A program made the position numbers and the translations under genes. A DNA stretch of 64,000 bases, taken from contig NC_051094.1 in NCBI RefSeq assembly GCF_901709675.1, positions 14,511,501 through 14,575,500 of the forward strand, given 5' to 3'. Under the pieces are notes generated by a model. The model was not told the origin of the DNA. It saw nothing but the letters and a program-made list of their open reading frames with translations, and ran no database searches. This DNA is from Syngnathus acus (Eukaryota; Chordata; Actinopteri; Syngnathiformes; Syngnathidae). This document shows positions 23,001-38,000 of the stretch, piece by piece (the first letter of the stretch is position 1; every line of letters starts with the position of its first letter).

Positions 23001-26000
23001 ACAAAAGCCATAAAAGTAGTTAACAAGGAAAAACCAACACAAGGATCGGAACTACATTTACTGAACAACACCTATTCTTCTTAGTTTTAATATAATGCAT
23101 TGTTGCCTCCATTTAAAATGTGATCCAACTGTGTATAGGCTACATCTCACTCACACACACGCACGCACACACATATCACTGTGACAAAATGTGATCAAAA
23201 ACATGCAACGGGAGAGTGTAGGGAGTGAGATTCTGGTAACTTCTCAACTCAAGGGCACCTTTTTATTTAGATGAAATCAAAACTTTTGCCATTGGTTTTC
23301 ACAAGAAATGATAGAGCTGTAGTAAACGTGAGGGGGGTGGGAGTGGGGGTGGGTGAGCAGGCTGGTAAATCATCGTGAGCTCAGAAAGGAAAGGGAAGGA
23401 AGTGGAAAGTCAGGAAGTCTTATGTCTGTACTTTTTTTACCTGGACCAAAGGTGATAGAAGCATTTGTCTTTTGGACACAGCAGCCTATGTATGCAAAGA
23501 TACTCAATGAAATGGGCAAAATCCAGCAAATCAACAAAATATGCCCATATGGCAGACATATACGTGTGTAATGAGAATGATAGAAACAGAACAAACCAGG
23601 TTGTAAAAGACCAAGAAAGAAAGAATGAGGGAGAGACGTAAGCACAGAAGATGACAATTAATAATATAGAAAAGTGAAACAGGAGATTATCAAAAAAGAC
23701 AAAATGTTAAAAAGGAGAGAGTCAATTTACTCTGGTGAATGAGCCCCACAGTACCAATCACGTCCAGAAAAGAGAGCGGATGGGTACAAGTCAGCAGAGT
23801 GCAGAGATACTCACTGCGTCCGCCTCAGCCTTCTCCCGAGAGACTCGCGCCCCAGCGACGACAGATTCCATGACTGCCACCCAGCGCTGCTTGTCTGGGA
23901 AACTGGGAGCCATGAAGTAAATGGACTGTCCAGGCCAGCAAGGGGCGTGGCAACGCGACTCCAGCTTCAGGACGTATGGAACATCTGATATAAGAGGATG
24001 ACAATCACAATGACTTCAATTACTATGAAGTAACTAAAAATAACATTTAGGAAATATTAAGGAAACAAAATAACAACAACAGTGGTTCGAAAATGTTTGA
24101 GCTTGAAAAGTTTGTTGAATATAGCCATTGAAAAAATATTAACATAAAATATTTTTGCAACATTCACTGGATTAAAGTCCTTGGGAACTGTTGGCGCATC
24201 CATCAGTAATTTTCACCAGTCCGTTTATAGTCTGGCTTTTTTTTTTTAACTTTTTCATCATTCAGCAAAATGGACACCCGTCAGTGACTGCCATTTCCTT
24301 TCGTCTGGCGGAATGTCCACCCCTGCCCGCTAGTGGAAATGATAATTGCAACGTGACAACTTTCCCATGTGACAACAAGCTCTGGTCTCCCCTAAATGTT
24401 GTTGCTGTTACTCATGCAAATAGTTAAACTATACCTGATTTGGCTGTGTTGGGTAGCTCAGTGGCCCCTACTGCTCCGTGAACTTCAACCTCTCCATCAG
24501 ACATGCACAAGTCAAACTCCTCCAATGGCTTGATTGAATCTGAGTCAAAAAACAAGTTACCAGACTCAAGCTCAATGAACAAAAGACATACGCTCTCAAA
24601 AGTAAGCGAACACTCAAGCAACCTTCTCTGGGTTCAATCTCGTAGATGGACACTTTAGTCCCATCAAGGACCACGTATTTCCGCTCCCAGCCTTGGCCTC
24701 GCTTTCCATTTCTGCAAAGCCAGTAGCACAAAGTGAGAGTGAGTGAGTGAGTGAGTGAGTGAGTGAGTGAGTGAGTGAGTGAGTGAGTGAGTGAGTGAGT
24801 GAGTGAGTGAGTGAGTGAGTGAGTGAGTGAGTGAGTGAGTGAGACTACAGCTAACCTGGGCTGCTTCATCCATCCCTCTAGGTGCATGTGTCCACTGGCA
24901 GCGTCTTTGAGCTGCTGGCCTTTCTCCCGACAAAAGCCCTCGGACAGATGCAGAGAGCAGTCGCTCGACATGCCGCACGTCGCTGGGAGGCACGGCGAGC
25001 ATTTTGGATGGCAAAGAGCGTGACATTCTGAAAGAGGGAAAATATCACAAAAATAGCAATGGCCTATAAAGTTGTGGCTGCTCAACACAGACCAGCATTG
25101 TGTAATAGTGATATAAACTTGCCGCATTGTCTTTTATAATCTTGTTTTGGGGTCAGTATCTATTAAACACACTCAGGAATAATTATAAGGTTCATTATAT
25201 ACTATGCCAAAAAATAAATGCCATGATGGCTTAAGATGGCATATTTTCCCCCCCTGTGGTCAGAGAAAGGAAATAAACTAGCGAACGTCTTACTAACTGC
25301 ACGTTCAATTGACTCTTTATGAATAATAAGTTAGTAGTTGTTAGGGTGGTGTTCACTCTAACTTATTTTGCAAGAAAACCCTAACAGTAGTTTACACTAT
25401 AAGGACAAAGGTATGAGACCAGTTACAGAGACTTTTTTAAAATTATTATTTTCTAGTTTGATTTCAAATCAGAAGACTTGAGTACTGTACTGGACTGATG
25501 GATTTTAGACTATAATTTTTTTTTCCATCTGAGAAGATGAACAAATTAGTGAACAATGCTGAATGCTGAAATTCTGGATATGCTGTATTGGCTCTGTCTC
25601 TTTTGGACCCAGTGCCAGGTTAGCTATTTCACCCGATTTGGGTTACTTTTGATTCAGCAGTTTTAAGAGTGTAACGTTACACACCGCCCATGTTAGTGGT
25701 GGACCCATTGATTTGTTTTATACTGATTGAATGTTTAGATAGATGCAAATAGACAAGAGAGCGATCCTGACAAACAAATACTGCTCGTGCGATGGAAGTG
25801 GCACTCACCCAGACAGGTGGCGGCTTGTCGACCAAAGTGAACCGTATCCAGGCAAACGGTACACTTGGCGGCGCGCATGTTGAGTCCCACTGTGAAGCGG
25901 TGAGCGGTGTGGTGGTGCACCCTCTCCCTCTCTCTTTCCCTCTGACTATCTTTCATTCGCCGGCTATATTCTGAATACAATAAGGGCAGGGTCACAGTTT

Positions 26001-29000
26001 GCTCCGTTATTATTTCTCGTTCTGTCAAAACCTCGATGCATCATGCCGTACCATTTATGAAGTCACTTCAACAAAAAAGTGGTTGCAAAAGATGTTGAGG
26101 ACATGAGTGGCATAAAACTGCAACTTAGGTTATCCCTGTGCTTGTGGTTATTGGCTGATGAATTTTAAAGGCATTATGCAGTCAATGTTATGACTTTAAA
26201 GACGCCACAAAGTTTGCATACCTTGGTGAGCATATAACAAGAATTTGTCACAATGATACAACGAAAAAAAAAATACAGTTTCACTGCAGCTTTAATTTTG
26301 AATTTTGCTTTACCTGAAAGACTTTGCTCTTCATTTCTGAAGCTTGTGTCTGTGTGCATTTGCAATATTAAGCTATTAAGCCAGTCGCATCTTAAATGAT
26401 GCAACTTTGACTTAATGATGCCCAATGATGTGACTGAATAATACCTTTAGATTGGGATTCATTACGTGACACAAAGTGTGGTTGCAGTGTTTATCAACCT
26501 GGTAAGTAAGTGTACGATGTGAAGTGCAAATGGGATTGTGGTGGGTTGATAAACACTGTGGAGTTCCGCAAATGAGGCTGGCTAAGCTTCAGCAACCATG
26601 ATAACCATGCTTCAGATTTCCAAAACTGTGCACTACAAAACCAAAGATGTTCTTTTGACTTGCTGAGATATGGTCACTTTGTAGACATGCACAAGTTTGA
26701 AAAGAAACCTGGCCTTCTGAGGAATGGGTGAGGCAAAAGGAGACGAGGGATAAAAGACTGCGGGAACCGTGAGTTTGGGAAACTTACTTTCAAAAGTGAC
26801 CCTCCTTCTTTCTGAAAGGTGTGTGTGAAAGAGAAAGGATGGTAAGAGCGCATCCTTTTGTGTGTAGGAAAGGGCCGGTATATTTGCAATATAGCGTTGT
26901 AATCCATTAGTGGCTTCTTGAACAAAGATGTCGTCACCTCCTCACTCACCCTCAGGTGTTGCAACCTCCTTCCTGCGACCCGAGTTGGACGGTACCAGGC
27001 TGGCTGGGACTTGTTGGTGATCGGGAGACTTCACCATGGCAGACATCATCATCTGTTGTCGTGCTGCGGCTGGGTTTGTGGAACTGCTGTGATCTTTGTA
27101 TTGGAGTGCTGAGATGGAAATCACATTGCTTTTATCATCCTGGAGCAGAAAACTACAGTGTTTGCTTTTTTTTTTTCATGCTGACTTGCCTCTTTGCTCT
27201 TATCATGACAATAAGAATTTCATTCTCAGTTGCTACGGCAACAGTACGGCGCAGAAAGAAATGACCTAATTGTCTAATGGACTTTTTGTGCTTTTCCAAA
27301 ACAAGAGCCGATGAACTGTTCTTACCTTCTTCTCTTAGAGATCGCAGTTCTGTTCTCATTTTCTGAAGCGCATCTTCAAGCTCAGAGCAGCGAGTTCGCT
27401 CTTTGTCCAGCGCTAACTTCATGTCGCTGTACTGCAGGGGAACTGGCTGGATGGACGACACTGGGGAGACCTGGCCTTGACTTTGTCCCTGGGCCTGGGT
27501 CTGCGCCTGGGCCTGAGCAGCCATGGCAGCCAAAATATCTTCACGCCGACGCCCAAAGAGTCCCTGGAAGGACAAACACAGTGAAAGGACATGTAGAATG
27601 AGACCAGAGAGCAGAGGCAACGGTTGTATCCAAGCCTTTGATTAAAAGTTATTATGAACATGCAGAGAGTTTAGTGGGAGTTTTAATGGCAATTTATGCA
27701 ATGGGTGACTCATTCTTCGTTGGTTGCCCCAGATTTCACCTTTATAATCACGTAATTACCAGTTCTCTAAAAAAAAAACAAATTTATGCATGCACAATCA
27801 GATAAGTGGAGAGCTCAGAAAAAGAATCTACTCAATCAATCTGTTGATTCAAAATCAATGAAGAATTTAAGAATACATTTGTTCTTTTACCTTCATTTTT
27901 TTTTAATCCGGCCTGTGAAAGTTTAACACGATGGTTACTTATGTGCGAAAACATTCAGAGGCATGCAAGTTTGACAAACCTGAACATAAAGTCAAAGTCA
28001 AAGTAAAAAAAATTAAAGACACTGTGTTTCGCACAGGATAAAATGTACTTTTACATCAAGTACATCATTTAAGTAAAGAAGCAATGTCACCTGACCTTTT
28101 TCTTCTTCGAACCACCATGAGCTTGGGCTTGGAGGAAGTCGATGAGCTTTGTCTGCTGGGTGATAGTCCCCTCCATTTTCACCTTCTCATGGGAGTACAC
28201 AGCCTGCAGGTGGAGCTAAGTGAACATCACTACTGCCATGAATTTCTCCTCAAATACTTGGCGTCATTCAGAGAAATAAAAGCAAAATGTGGGCGAAGAT
28301 CATGCTTTTGACGTTCAAGGACAAGGACACCATAGAAAGCAGGTAACAATTCTTCAATGACGTGTGCAGTAGTCACAGCACATAACACTAAAGAAAATAA
28401 AAACAATGAAGTGAAAGGTTTGTACGGCAACCAATGTTTGCTTATTCCATACTGTCTGGTGGGCCTTTTTGAATTCCATTAGGAGTGCTACACACGTAAC
28501 TAAATCATTTGTGAGCCATTATAAAATTGAACACAGAAACATTCTTCTTTCAGTCTAATTCACGAGTGGTGATCACTACCTTACCCGAGGATGATTTTGT
28601 GAAGATATACACATTAACAAAGGATACGATTTATTGACCCCAAAAATGGCAAGTTTGCTCAAACCATTAAGCAAGTCATTTTCAACAGTTTGCAAGAGTG
28701 TGTCCAGTACAGATTATGTAGCAGCACCTGGATGTTCTCCAGTTGATATTCCAGGTCGGTTCTCTCAGTTTTCAGAAGGTCAGTCTGATCGAGGGCATCT
28801 TGCAGGCCCTGGGTCAGACGGAAGATATGCGCCTTCTGAGCATCCATCTGCTGCTGAAGCTTCTCTTGCTACAAAAGAAAAAACAGACGGCACATTATCT
28901 GAATCCAATACTTTAACCACGAGGACTTTAGAGGTTCCAAAGTGTGTTATTTTTGTCAATTTGATTGAAGCAAAATCATCAGCATGCAGTGAAAATATGT

Positions 29001-32000
29001 TATGGTAATAACTTAAATATGTCATCAAAGAGCTGTGATCACAACGTGTGAAAATACTGAATGGACCTCATCCAACAGCCGCTGTTTCAGATCTCTCTCG
29101 CTCTCCAGCTTTTGCTGCAAGCTATGCGCATTCATCTCCAGCATGGCGTGCTTCTTCTCCAAATCATTCAACTGAAGGACAGAAAACAAGATGTGTTCAT
29201 TGCAACATACGCGAACCACCGAGGGCGTTAAATATTTGAGCTTCAGTGCAGAAACACTCACAGTGTCTGCAAGGCTCTCAGCTTTGAGTTTCTGGTCTTT
29301 GAGAATCTGCTGTAGCGCCAATATCTCAGCTTTGTGCTCCTTCACAGCCTGTTCCACAGCCTGACGAGACTCTGAGCTGCGCTGGTCAGCACGGAGTCTG
29401 AAGGACACAACAGCCTTGCCTTCATTTGCCCACATATATATATGTACATCTTTTTATTTAGATTTAAAAAACCAAGAGATAATCCCTTGAGCGAATAAAC
29501 CATAGGTATCCAGTGAATGTACGTAGGTGGAGGCAAGCAGCAACAGTAAAAGCAAGCGCGACCTACCAATATGGAGGTCACTTATTATTCTTTCAGAATA
29601 TATAACAGGTATTGTGATCAGATTAGATCATGGCCGATTGAAGTTGGTGTCATGATTTGTGTTTATGTGGTTTTGATTAGATTTAGTTTCATTACATTTT
29701 CACATTTTTCATATCTTGTCTGCCCTGTTAGGATTTGGTGTACAGCTGTTCTCATCCCTCGTGTAAACAAATTAGCTCCCTCATACCACTCCAGGTATTC
29801 CTCGTTTGCTCCTCCGATTGCTTATATTTATGCTGCATTCGAGGTCCGAATTGTAAAATTAGGGAATAAAAGAATCCTGAGTTCATTGACGAACTACAAT
29901 GCGACATCACTCAACAACGGCAACCGCATGGAGTCCAGTGTGTGAATCTCAAAACTTCATTTACAAGACTATAAAGATTCATTTGGCTTGATTTATTATT
30001 ACACCAATTCAGTTATTCAAAATAACTTTATGTAACACAGCATAATTAGCATTGACTGTGCCGCTGCATGAAGACGATATTATGGCGAAAGGGATGAAAT
30101 GCTTTGAAGGAAAGACATTGCTTTATTTATATAAAAAAAATTGAAGGTTTTCTGGAGGTCAAATGTGTCATCATAATAAATGAGATAAGCAATCTATCCG
30201 AATCAGCCATGTTTGTTATTTACATTCACCTTGAGCACTTGGAGATGATAAGTGGGAAAATCCATGTTGGATATATCCGACTTCCCACATTCCGCGAATG
30301 CAGCGTTAGTACCCTGGTTCCTTTCAGTCTTTGTCAGATCATAGTTTCTGTTTGTCAGTTTCGTGTGATTGTTTTTTCTTTAGTTCCTTAGGTTTCGCCG
30401 AATTTGCATTATTTTCCTTTTGGATGGATGGATGGATGGATGGATGGATGGATGGATGGATGGATGGATGGATGGATGGATGGATGGATGGATGGATGGA
30501 TGGATGGATGGATGGATGGATGGATGGATGGATGTTTTTGTTACTGAATCTATTTCAAAATAATGGATGCACTGTCTCAATATATAATGATGTTTACTGC
30601 CAACATGTTTTTGACTAACCTGTTCTGTTTCTCAGTGTCCAGCATTCTTTGGACCTCCCTTGTCCTCCTCTCAGCCTGGTTCTTCTCATCTTCAAGTGTT
30701 GCCCTCCAGGTAACCCACTGTCTCTCCTTCTCCAGAAGTTCATCATTTAACGTCTCAAGTTCCAGGACTTGCTCCTCCAACATGGTGCATGTGGTCTTCA
30801 GTGTTTCGAGGTTCTAAACAAAAGTGAGAGATTAAGGTTAACATAGGCACTTTGATTATTACACTTTGATAAATCTGACTTTTAAGATAACTGTAAAATT
30901 CAAACAGGTAAGTTGTACCCCAAAAATAAAAACCTGAACTTTTTTTTTACCCCCCTTCACCCAACCTTTTTTAATCTTCAGGACTTTTCATGTTGGATGA
31001 AAAGATAGTGTAACATTTACATATTTGGTCGCTAATGACTGCCTAATGTTTGAACTACAAATTGGATTGTCCGGTGAGGGAGGGGGAGCAGTTTGGGAAG
31101 ATGGCACAATTAAGGTAACTTTTAGCCCCATCATGTCATGACTTCATCAATCATTGCGTGCGCTTTTGAGTTATGGTCATCTGTTTTGGTCGGTCTGAAT
31201 TAATTAATAAGGTGCCAAAGAAGTCCAGCGATGCTATTTTCAGTGGGCCTTAAGACCTTTAGGATGGAAACAGCAGCCATCACTGAGGCAGTAAAAAAAC
31301 AAAATGCTGACACAGATGAGTGGAGCACATCCAGCACATCTCAAACAAAGTCACTCTCTAAAAGCATAAAAAGCATCAAATTGAATTATAAACCCTTGTA
31401 AATGTCGGTTTTGTAAGATTAAGGGCAACGTTTGCTACAGAGCAAATTTATGAAAACAAACTAAGCAGAGACAAGGAAAGACGAGAGACCCGGCCGAAGA
31501 AACCAAGTCTAGCTGTGCCATGCCGACGCCGTGATAACATCAAAATTGTATGCGCAGAGGCATCAACATGATGATTTTTCAAGATTATTCAACCGAAAGT
31601 ATTTTTCCATTCCATTATTCCGTTAAAAAATAAAACACAGGGCCTAAAATGAATCCTTAACAAACACAAAAAGCTCAAGGCCATTAACATAATGAAACAA
31701 CCCCAAACTGCAGTCATAAAGATGTTCTGAAATAACATCAATACCTGTGTGGTGTCTTAAATTACACATATTGACACGGGGCATTTTGCTTTTTGCATCA
31801 TAAGGCCTACACAAAGAGCTGTTCTTAAATGTCGTGATATAAATATAGCCCATGCTGGTCTTGCAGCATCACCGCAGCTCTCTGTAGTCCAACGCTTCCG
31901 CAGCTGACACGACCTGGGAGTGATGGGGATGACACATTCCTCCCTCCCACACAGCACCCCATCCCTCGTCTATTCCCTTCCATTGCCGGTTACACAACCG

Positions 32001-35000
32001 GCAGGACCGAGAGCGCTACTGGACGCCCACACACATCCTCCCACAGGAGCAGAGCACACATCGCACAGCCTCCTCGCTCTCTTGCCGCTTAGCTCCAACC
32101 AGAATATTGCACATTACAATGCAGAATTATTCAGTGAGTTTCTGGTGCCTGTTTTACACTTTGCACTGTCAGAGCTGGGAGAGGTGTCTTGGTCTCTTGT
32201 CACAGGTTGAGCAGATATCACATAATGCATGCTTGCGAAAACCCAATGTCTGACTGGCTTTGAGTGGGAGGTGGAAAGAGAAAGCAGACTGAACTGAAAA
32301 ATTGTTGCTGGGTGATATAAATACATACACACATTTTTTGGGGCAGTTCAGCACAGAATAGTCCAAACCTGCAGACTAAATAATTTCTTGACTGACTCTG
32401 ACAGTTGTCGCTTTACAGCAAGCTGCAAGATTGTCCATGCAATTATTGTATTGTGATACATTAGAGAATGTGGGTGGGATGGCAAATGAGAAAATGGCAA
32501 GAAACTTCATTAAAAGTGCTTTCAAATAAATCACAGGAGCAGCAGTCAGCAAAGTAGCAGTAGCACATCAGTAAGAGTATATAAACAAAAAAAGAAAATG
32601 CGTGTTCTGATTATATCATTTATTTGCAACAGTGAAATACTGTTTGTAGAACGTGTTATTTTTTTAGCTTTAAGATGCTGTCCTCTTTAAAAGAAACGTG
32701 GAGAATAAGCATCATGAATGAATGAATGGATGGATGGATGGATGGATGGATGGATGAATGAAGAGCTACCAATAGAAAACAGCCAGCGTCTTCCTTACCT
32801 GTTTTTGGTTGTTGAGGTGCATCTCACGGTCAGCCACCTCGCGACGCAGCTGGTCCACATCCTGGCTGAGCTGCAGTCGGTCCTCTCGCTCATCAGATGC
32901 TTCATCCAGCTGCTTCGACAGGTAGAAGTTCTGGCGGTTCAGCTCAGCATTCTCCTGGGTCAGTGAGGTCAGCTGTTCCTCCAGGTCAGTGATCACCTGA
33001 AGGGAGTTATGAAGACACTCAGATTACCAGTAACACAAAAATGTACCATTTGTGCCCAGTATCCGGGGTTTGAGAATCCTAATAGCCTAATAGCATAATC
33101 ATTTCATCATGTCTTTCTACTCCAATCATCCATGCTCACTATGCTTCCTCTTGATACGGTTTGAGTCTGATGAGGGGGCATGCTAACAACCCTCAGCTCT
33201 CAGGGGACCACAAACCATGCCTATCTTCAAAGGGGCAGGAGAAGGGCATAAGAAACACTTTTATGTGCATAAATGAATTATCTGTTGTGTTTTGACTCAG
33301 AACATCTTTCCCCCTGAGGCAGGAGACTGACACCAGCATCTGAATGCTTGAGTCTTGGTGCAGAAGTGAACAGTGAATTGGATGCTTTGTTGATCTGCAG
33401 AATCTTTCATTTAAATCCCTCCCCCTGGCATGCATCCTCACCAGCGCCGATTACATACGACTGACTCACAATTGTGGAAAGGTATGGGAGCACAGAGAAG
33501 AAAAAAAAAAAAAAAAAACTTTGAACAAAAGATCCCTCTGATGCCATGGAAGCACTCTGTGGACCATGGCTTGGGCTAAAAGATGTGACTACAAATAGTA
33601 TGTAACGAAAAGCCTCCGAGACACTGAAGTCTATTTGGGGTTAGTCCGAGGCACTTTGAGTGGCAGGCGAGCTGATTCCCATTTATCACGGGCCTGAATG
33701 TGATTGATTACCATAATTTCCAGACTATAAACCGCTTCTTACTGCACAAGCTTTGAATCCTGCGGTTTATCTATGGATTATTTTTAACGATTTGTTTTGA
33801 TACACAGGTAATAGAAATGTGGACATTCATTTAAAACACCTGCAGCTTATTGTCCTGTGTGGCTTTTACATGAACAAAAGAGGATTTCCCCCCAATTTTA
33901 GCTGGTGCAGTTTATATTCAGGTGCGTCTTATAGTCAAGAAATTACGCAAATTCTGAACACAGCCACATCTTCAGTTATAACAATTGTACAACCACATTG
34001 TATCAGTTGTTTATTTCTCTCTCTTTTTTCCCCAATTGCATTATACGGGTTATAGAGCACATGAAAGGTGTGAAAATTAGAATAAGGCCATATTTTTATA
34101 TCCACCAGGTACAGCTCCAGGATTTTCTCTCTACCAGGGCTAAAGAGTGGCTTGACCAATACATCGGGGGAGGGGGGTAGAAAAGAATTCAATATATTTT
34201 CAAATATCAAATAAAATGCTAGTGAGGCTTAGCTGGTCTGGACAGATTTCTGTTGGGGCTATAGCCTTTCCAAGCTTCAGTGTAGTACCATTCCAGATAT
34301 TCACTGTGTAGTATTTTATGCACATTAAAATGCAAAACAAAAACTTTGATTAGTAGATTCATGCAAACACTGAAATATTTTGTGATGCTTACCGCACAGC
34401 TGTCCCTCAAAGCATCATACTTTCGTTGTATCTCATCTCTGTGTGCCTGACAGATTTGACAAAAGAGACAGTCACATTTCAGCACCTGCCTCACATGGCA
34501 TCGAAGAAAACTTTAGCTTTAGTTTCCTCACTCTGAGCACAGTGATCTCTTCCTCAGCCTCAGCAGTGGTCTCCTCGAGCTCAGTCTTGGCATGCTGCAG
34601 TTGACTCTCCAAAGCGCGGCGAGCCGCCTGGAGGTTGGTGATCTGGGCTTCGCGTTCCTGCAATGACAATGTCACCTCTGTCACCTGACGCTTGATCTCC
34701 AGCTTCTGTTCCTCATGCTCAAGTCCAATCTATGAAGACAGAGAGAGGGAAAATCCACATTTAGGAAAGAGCATGGTTTCCGGAACATGTTTGGGAATGT
34801 TATTCACTGCATTAACTTTAATAGTTACTGTGCATTTACAATTATTCCAAGACATTAAACATCAGTAACGTGGTCGTAGAAACAGAACTACTTTTTTGGC
34901 AACCTGCCAAGTGCCCAGTGTCTATATGTACTTCTAGAACTGCTGGGTCAAAAGTCACCCAAATTTGTCCAAAAAGTGACAGAGCTAATGCTGGGTTATT

Positions 35001-38000
35001 TAAACACAGTGCATTGAGTATTTGCCTAGCACTGTTAGGTAAATATTTTGACACAACAAGCCATCTATCTATGATCCATCTGTTTGTCTGTCTATCCATC
35101 GATCCATCCCAAAATCTATTTTTCGTTCATTTATTCTCTGACCTGTGGCAAATCTTTAACAGTTGCTAATTAAGTTTATCGACTACAAAATATACAGCAG
35201 CATGCTGATGATATAATAATTCAATACATACCTCTCTGAGCCTGGTTTCCAGCTCTAAGACCCGACTCTTGTGCGTATGCTCTTGGTGGCTTGTTTTCTC
35301 GAGATGCTCCTCAAGTTTGGCATTCTGGGCTTCCAACTTGCCAGCCTGAGACTCCAAGTAGAACTTCTGCTGGCGAAGCTCTGAGATCATCTCTTCCTGG
35401 GCTTTCCTGCCATTACAACATATCCAAAGGTATAAAAAGCTCAGTAAAAGATGGAGCTTCTGAAAGAGTTGATTTCATACACATACAATCTAGAAATAAA
35501 ATGCTCAAGAAAGAGGGCCTATGGTACAGAGCATATTACTCAGCATTCGCTACTCACATGTTTTTTTGGGTGTAGATGCTGCTGTTGGCTGCCAGTTTGT
35601 TGGCCTCAGACAGCTCAGCAATTCTCTGCTCCAGACTGTTCATCTTTGAATCCATTGCATTTATGGTCTAGATGAAAAATATTTACCAATAGAACTTAAA
35701 ATAATAACGGTGAGGCAAATATTTATAAACATGGACCTAAGGACTGGACAGTTTTGCACACTTACAATGAACAAACCCAGATAATCTGAATAAAAAATCC
35801 AGGCCAACGTGATAAATATGAAAATATGGCCGAAATAGTGTCACTTCCTAGCTAGTCAACTCTTACCGCCTTCTGTTCACTGATGATGCTGCATTTCTCC
35901 CGCACCTCCTCCTCATATTTGCTCTGACTGGACTCTAGCATTTCTTTATCAGCCATGTCTGCTTTCATCTGTGACTCCAGTACCTGCCATGCAACCCACA
36001 AAACCAGAATGTCACTTCACAGGACAGAAGATGGTGAGAAGTCGCACACCCACAGCTCAACTGACGAAAGCAAGACTTGACTAGGCATGTTTTCTATGGT
36101 TGTATTTCATTGCACGGTGGGTTTGACCTTAATCTTGTCTTCATAGAGCTTCTCCTTCTGTTTGAGATGGGTTTCCAACCGCTGTGCTGCGGCTTGGGAA
36201 TCTCGCAGACTTTCCTCAAGCTCCTATCCAAAAGTAATGGATTAGATAGTTGTGCACATAATTGCAAAACACAGATAAAGGCTAACTCAAAATCATTCTG
36301 ACAAAATGAACATCTTATACCTCCATCCATCCATTTTGTACAACTATTTTAAATCTTTAGGACCATGTCTGGGCCCTCTTTTGAAACGCCAACTCAGAAT
36401 GTGCTAACCGTCAAGCTGTTGAGCTGTTGAGGCACATCCGTGCTTCTACAGTGTGACAGTTACAACAGAAAAGCTTTAAGGACATACTGTATGTCAATTT
36501 TTTTTATCTGAAAGGATTTCTTGGCGATGTAATGCAAATGTCCACCTTCTCTCTGCAAAAAGACAAAAATAAATCTCACACCTCCTATGATTATTTTAGA
36601 CATAAAAGATGGGTTACCAGAATTTTATCTGCCATCTGCTGAATCTGCTGGCCCTTGCTCTGGATGTCATCCTTCATTTTGGTCTCGCGGCGCTCAACAA
36701 TCTCAAGTCTTTTCACTTGGTTCTCAAGTGTCTTTCTACCATCCTGTATACGCCCACACAAATGCAAACATCATTTCAAATATTGGCACAATGGTTGGAG
36801 CAGTCTTTGCAGTTTGGGTGCATCCTTATTTGTACAAAATCACTATATCAGCCTGCTTTAAATGAACAGTTCAAACAAAATTATTGGAGATTAATTGTTT
36901 GATATTTAATATATGTAAGTTACTGCATTTCATGTGTTGTTAATGGGACAAGAAGCCAACAAGACACACCTCTGAAAGGGGCTGGAACAGTGAGGCCACA
37001 TTTTTTCTTTTACAGGAGATTATTATCGAAATATTTGGGTTTGACATGCACAGCTGAATATGAGATGAGATCTGCTAAAAAAATCTTTTAAGGTTTACAT
37101 ACTGAAAACACAATTTCTTTTATAATTTTTATTTTACTGTGTTTTTCACCTTCACCTTTTTCAGTTTTGGGGTCGTTGGTCTCCTCTTTATCAAGTAAAA
37201 TTTGCCAATTTAAAACTACACCACTTCCTCTTATATTAATATAATATTAATATTGTTTGTTTGTTTGTTTGTGTACCTCAGTCTCACGGAGACGTCTTCG
37301 GAGACTGTCATTGGACTCCTCCTTATTCTGTAGCCTCTCTAGCTCTCGTTCCATACGTTCTTTGGCCATTTTCATGCTATGGAGATGGTCTGCAGCTTCT
37401 GAACTGGATTTTAATCCCTAGGAATTAATGCTCAATGTCAATTAATTTTGTTTCCTTATGGTAAATAGAGTACTTTGAGCACAAAAAAATCATTGCACGT
37501 TTCACATGATAACGAGAAAAAATATCATGAAAATTTTGAAAGGGCCTGCTAACTTTCACAAGTCCGAAACACACATTTATGAAGAATGTATTATGAGTTG
37601 GGCTTTAGAATTTGGTGTCAACAAAAAGTAAAATCTTACAATGGTCCAATTTTGAACAACTGTTGTGAAAATGCTACCGTTGCCATACTAACATTACAAC
37701 AACAAAAATAACAGTACCTGATAGCAACCTGAGCATATAAGCACTCATGCTGGATCCACAAGTTCATTCTACCCTGTGGTCAGGTGCTATTTTAAAAGAG
37801 AATAGCCTAAATGCGAACATGCTATGTTTGGTATGCTAACATATAGCAAGGTGTCACTCAGAGTACAGGAAGCAGCACGAGGGCAAAGATAAGATAACAC
37901 TAAACGTGGTTTATGATGGTTGGCTATTTCTCTGTGGTATCTAGGGACAAAAGTTCGTGTTCTCCTGTTCACTTGGAAGTCCTTTTTATAGACACCTGGA

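Noticed and set aside
24468-25127. 219-codon minus-strand open frame with a long Leu-Thr-His-Ser repeat
   Set aside because: It reads through cit exons c26 and c25 and the microsatellite intron between them. Splice sites and homology support separate exons, so it is not a distinct gene.
26490-26580. Possible second copy of the 8641-8830 repeat (shared cgcaaatgaggct)
   Set aside because: Only about 13 bases match, too little to call a repeat family.
30331-30618. Open frames with Met-Asp-Gly-Trp or Ile-His-Pro-Ser repeats
   Set aside because: Translation of the (GGAT)n microsatellite only.
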